Below are positions 6,471 to 8,721 of a stretch of 8,721 nt of DNA, piece after piece. Made by a program: the position numbers and the translations under genes. Position 1 is the stretch's first letter. The number at the start of each line of letters is the position of its first letter. The DNA lies in the NCBI GenBank assembly GCA_937943665.1, contig CALEAR010000004.1, positions 1 through 8,721 on the forward strand, given 5' to 3'. This DNA is from an uncultured Alcanivoracaceae bacterium (GTDB taxonomy: Bacteria; Pseudomonadota; Gammaproteobacteria; Pseudomonadales; Alcanivoracaceae). Under the pieces are notes generated by a model that saw only the letters and a program-made list of their open reading frames with translations, was not told the origin of the DNA and searched no databases.

Positions 6471-7582
6471 TAGGACTCCAACAAAATACGCAACATACGA
6501 CGTAGGGGTTCTGCCGCACCCCATAGGAGCTGATCCCCCACCGTAAAGGCATTGAGATACTCAGGACCCATGGATAATTTGCGCAAACGCCCCACCGGAA
6601 TGGTTAATGTGCCAGTAACAGCCGTGGGGGTCAGTTCTTGCATGGTGATTTCACGCTCATTAGGAACCACTTTCACCCAGTCATTGGCGGAGCCGATAAT
6701 ATCCTCAATTTCATCCAAGGGCACATCTTTTTTTAGTTTTAATAGCAGCGCCTGGCTATGGGAGCGCATAGCGCCAATTCTTACACAAGTGCCATCCAAG
6801 GGAATGGGGTTGTCTTCACGACCTAGCAGCTTGTTAGATTCTGCTTGGGCCTTCCACTCTTCGCGGCTCTGACCGTTTTCTAATTGGGTATCAATCCAAG
6901 GTAATAAGCTGCCTGCCAAAGCGTGGCCAAAGTGCTCTTTTGGCAAGGCATCGCTGCGCATGGTATCCGCCACTACACGATCAATATCTAAAATGGCGCT
7001 TGCAGGGTCATCAAGTAAGGTTTTTGCTTCTGTGTGAATCTTGCCCATTTGAGCAATCAGCTCACGCATGTTTTGCGCGCCTGCACCTGAGGCAGCTTGA
7101 TAAGTTTGTGCAGAGCCCCACTCCACCAAATCTTCATTAAACAAACCGCCCAAGCCCATTAGCATCAAACTAACGGTGCAGTTACCTCCCACAAAATCTT
7201 TTACACCCTTGTGCAAGGCCTCATCAATCACATGGCGGTTAACTGGATCAAGCACAATGACAGAGCTCTTTTCCATACGCAACGCTGAGGCCGCATCAAT
7301 CCAATAGCCTTCCCAGCCAGATTTGCGCAGTTCAGGGTACACCGCTTTGGTGTAATCGCCGCCCTGGCACGTTACTACCACATCTAAGGTTTTGAGGATT
7401 TCAATATCATGAGCATCTTGCAAAGCAGGCACATCTTTACCCACATCGGGAGCGGCCTGGCCCACTTGAGAGGTGGTGAAGAAAATGGGCTCAATATCAG
7501 CAAAATCAGATTCCTGACGCATACGCTCCATTAATACGGAGCCCACCATACCTCTCCAACCTACAAATCCTACTCTTTTCAC
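6470..7582 (-). CDS. asd: Aspartate-semialdehyde dehydrogenase
   Basis: Reduces L-aspartyl-4-phosphate to aspartate semialdehyde with NADPH in the cytoplasm, feeding lysine/diaminopimelate, threonine and methionine synthesis. It has 370 residues, the length of the gammaproteobacterial enzyme. The NADP-binding loop is [12 protein letters not shown] (4-15). The catalytic cysteine is Cys135 in [27 protein letters not shown] (161-175) carries the active-site glutamine Gln162, and [10 protein letters not shown] (268-277) carries the catalytic His275. All key residues are present, unlike in the neighbouring usg. The start is GTG 7582, seven bases after AGGAG and matching the family N-terminus VKRVGFVGW. 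The frame is open to 7645 but has no family resemblance there. It is 75 bases after leuB, in a gap with two hairpins, and is coupled to usg by TAATG. Confidence 0.97.
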   Translation of the reverse strand: MKRVGFVGWRGMVGSVLMERMRQESDFADIEPIFFTTSQVGQAAPDVGKDVPALQDAHDIEILKTLDVVVTCQGGDYTKAVYPELRKSGWEGYWIDAASALRMEKSSVIVLDPVNRHVIDEALHKGVKDFVGGNCTVSLMLMGLGGLFNEDLVEWGSAQTYQAASGAGAQNMRELIAQMGKIHTEAKTLLDDPASAILDIDRVVADTMRSDALPKEHFGHALAGSLLPWIDTQLENGQSREEWKAQAESNKLLGREDNPIPLDGTCVRIGAMRSHSQALLLKLKKDVPLDEIEDIIGSANDWVKVVPNEREITMQELTPTAVTGTLTIPVGRLRKLSMGPEYLNAFTVGDQLLWGAAEPLRRMLRILLES

Positions 7583-7590
7583 CTGTAATC

Positions 7591-7605
7591 TCCTAATGCT
7601 TAGGA
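7591..7605 (-). promoter_or_regulatory. Hairpin covering the asd ribosome binding site
   Basis: On the minus strand TCCTAA, loop GCA, TTAGGA form a perfect six-pair stem. Its 3' arm contains most of AGGAG (7594-7590), the Shine-Dalgarno of asd. Folding would hide this site from the ribosome. The stem is short and AT-rich, so its stability is modest and control by it is inference. Confidence 0.35.
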
Positions 7606-7613
7606 TGAATGTT

Positions 7614-7632
7614 GGGCAGCCACCGGCTGCCC
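7614..7632. repeat. GC-rich hairpin in leuB-asd gap
   Basis: GGGCAGCC and GGCTGCCC are exact inverted eight-base arms around a three-base loop, 25 bases after the leuB stop. On the minus strand it is followed by AACATTCATCC, with no T-tract, so it is not a normal intrinsic terminator. It could stabilise the upstream leuB message or partly block read-through into asd. It stands eight bases upstream of the smaller hairpin that covers the asd ribosome site. Confidence 0.6.
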
Positions 7633-7657
7633 GCTCAAAACTCACTGTGTGGTAATG

Positions 7658-8721
7658 CTACTGGCTAAGCGCTGCCACCACGGCATCACCCATGGCATCA
7701 CATCCCACTTTTGTGGTGCCCTCTGTGTAAATATCTGGGGTTCGCAACCCCTGCTCAAGCACATCTTCCACAGCTTTTTCAATAGCTTCGGCCACATCGG
7801 CACGGTCTAAGCTATATCGCATCAACATGGCGAGCGACAAAATAGCCGCTAGTGGATTCGCCAAGTTTTGGCCAGCAATATCTGGCGCTGAGCCGTGGCA
7901 CGGTTCGTACAAACCCTTGCGGTTCACATCTAAGGACGCCGAAGGCAGCATACCAATGGAACCTGTGAGCATGGCTGCTTCATCAGAGAGAATATCACCG
8001 AACAAGTTACCCGTGACCACCACATCAAACTGTTTGGGAGCTCTCACCAACTGCATGGCCGCATTATCCACGTACATATGCGAGACTTCCACCTCAGGAT
8101 AGTCCTTCGCCACTTCATTCACCACCTCTTTCCAGAGTTCAGTCACCTCAAGCACATTGGCTTTATCCACAGAGCACAACTTTTTATTACGTGCCTGAGC
8201 GAGCTCAAAGGCCACTTTGGCGATGCGGCGAATTTCACTTTCACTGTACACCATGGTGTTAAAGCCCACACGCTCACCGTTGTCTTCACGCAAGCCGCGG
8301 GGTTCACCAAAGTAAATGCCACCGGTGAGTTCTCGTACAATTAAAATATCTAATCCACTCACCACCTCTGGCTTGAGGCTAGAAGCGCTAGCCAACTGCG
8401 GAAACAGCATGGCTGGGCGCAAGTTTGCAAATAACTCTAAGGAGGAACGCAGTTTTAGCAACCCACGCTCTGGGCGCTTGGCGCGTTCGATGGTATCCCA
8501 CTTGGGGCCCCCAATGGCACCAAACAAAATAGCATCTGCTTCCTTGGCTTTAGCTAATGTTTCCTCGGGCAAGGGCTCCCCTGTGGCATCATAAGCAGCG
8601 CCCCCCACCAAGGCGGTGTCCGTGGTAATGGATAAATCAAAACGTTGGATGGCAGCTTGCAACACCTTTTCTGCTTCAGTGGTGATCTCGGGTCCAATGC
8701 CATCACCGGGTAATAATAAAA
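7658..8721 (-). CDS. leuB: 3-Isopropylmalate dehydrogenase, 5' end cut by window edge
   Basis: Oxidises and decarboxylates (2R,3S)-3-isopropylmalate with NAD+ in leucine synthesis; cytoplasmic homodimer. 353 residues are visible, beginning [11 protein letters not shown]. The family is near 358-360 residues, so only about half a dozen N-terminal codons are missing. Signatures, counted in visible residues: PGDGIGPE (4-11), [10 protein letters not shown] (129-138, substrate-binding Arg and catalytic Tyr), SVDKANVL (183-190, catalytic Lys), [13 protein letters not shown] (238-250, metal-binding aspartates) and [15 protein letters not shown] (275-289, NAD site). An internal GTG at 8665 is not the start, since the PGDGIGPE strand lies upstream of it in the same frame. 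leuC and leuD are the expected upstream genes. Stop TAG at 7660-7658; asd follows after 75 bases. Confidence 0.97.
   Translation of the reverse strand, partial: LLLPGDGIGPEITTEAEKVLQAAIQRFDLSITTDTALVGGAAYDATGEPLPEETLAKAKEADAILFGAIGGPKWDTIERAKRPERGLLKLRSSLELFANLRPAMLFPQLASASSLKPEVVSGLDILIVRELTGGIYFGEPRGLREDNGERVGFNTMVYSESEIRRIAKVAFELAQARNKKLCSVDKANVLEVTELWKEVVNEVAKDYPEVEVSHMYVDNAAMQLVRAPKQFDVVVTGNLFGDILSDEAAMLTGSIGMLPSASLDVNRKGLYEPCHGSAPDIAGQNLANPLAAILSLAMLMRYSLDRADVAEAIEKAVEDVLEQGLRTPDIYTEGTTKVGCDAMGDAVVAALSQ

Noticed and set aside
7583..7657. Lysine or other riboswitch before asd
   Set aside because: The gap is only 75 bases and lacks the conserved junctions of known aptamers; only two simple hairpins are present.

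Overview
The window is a single-strand block of seven housekeeping or cell-pole genes, all read on the minus strand. In transcription order they are leuB (5' end cut by the window edge), asd, usg, fimV, truA, trpF and trpB (3' end cut by the window edge). The order leuB-asd-usg-fimV-truA-trpF is the conserved chromosomal arrangement of Pseudomonas-like gammaproteobacteria. FimV with a LysM domain, one membrane span and a long acidic cytoplasmic tail also points to that class, and to an organism likely to make type IV pili. In Pseudomonas aeruginosa trpF is followed by accD, with trpBA elsewhere. Here trpB follows trpF directly, as in the trpF-trpB-trpA-accD order of many other gammaproteobacteria. 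I cannot name the genus. No mobile element, tRNA, rRNA, CRISPR array or phage gene was seen, and codon use looks uniform apart from the acidic bias of fimV.

Layout. 8721-7658 is leuB (leucine synthesis). 7657-7583 is a short gap with two tandem hairpins, the second covering the Shine-Dalgarno of asd. 7582-6470 is asd (aspartate-semialdehyde dehydrogenase), overlapping by one base (TAATG) usg at 6470-5469. Usg is an ASADH-like protein that has lost the catalytic residues. 5468-5310 is an AT-rich intergenic region with a small palindrome and presumably the fimV promoter. 5309-2331 is fimV (992 aa), closed by a convincing intrinsic terminator at 2308-2278. truA follows almost directly at 2256-1468, on a TTG start. 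1467-1409 is a gap with an extended -10 promoter for trpF. trpF (1408-752) overlaps trpB (759 to the edge) by eight bases.

How the genes work together. LeuB acts in leucine synthesis. Asd supplies the branch point to lysine/diaminopimelate, threonine and methionine. TrpF and TrpB are consecutive-pathway enzymes of tryptophan synthesis (TrpB would need TrpA, expected just outside the window). TruA modifies tRNA anticodon arms. FimV organises the cell pole and the type IV pilus/type II secretion machinery. The unit is therefore a conserved gene neighbourhood rather than one pathway.

I found no new multi-gene system. The most interesting signals are regulatory. A 10+10 bp dyad sits immediately downstream of an extended -10 look-alike inside the 3' end of trpF, just ahead of trpB. 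Tandem hairpins lie in front of asd. A terminator sits so close to truA that truA expression must pass through it. A perfect 10-bp inverted repeat lies inside the start of usg.
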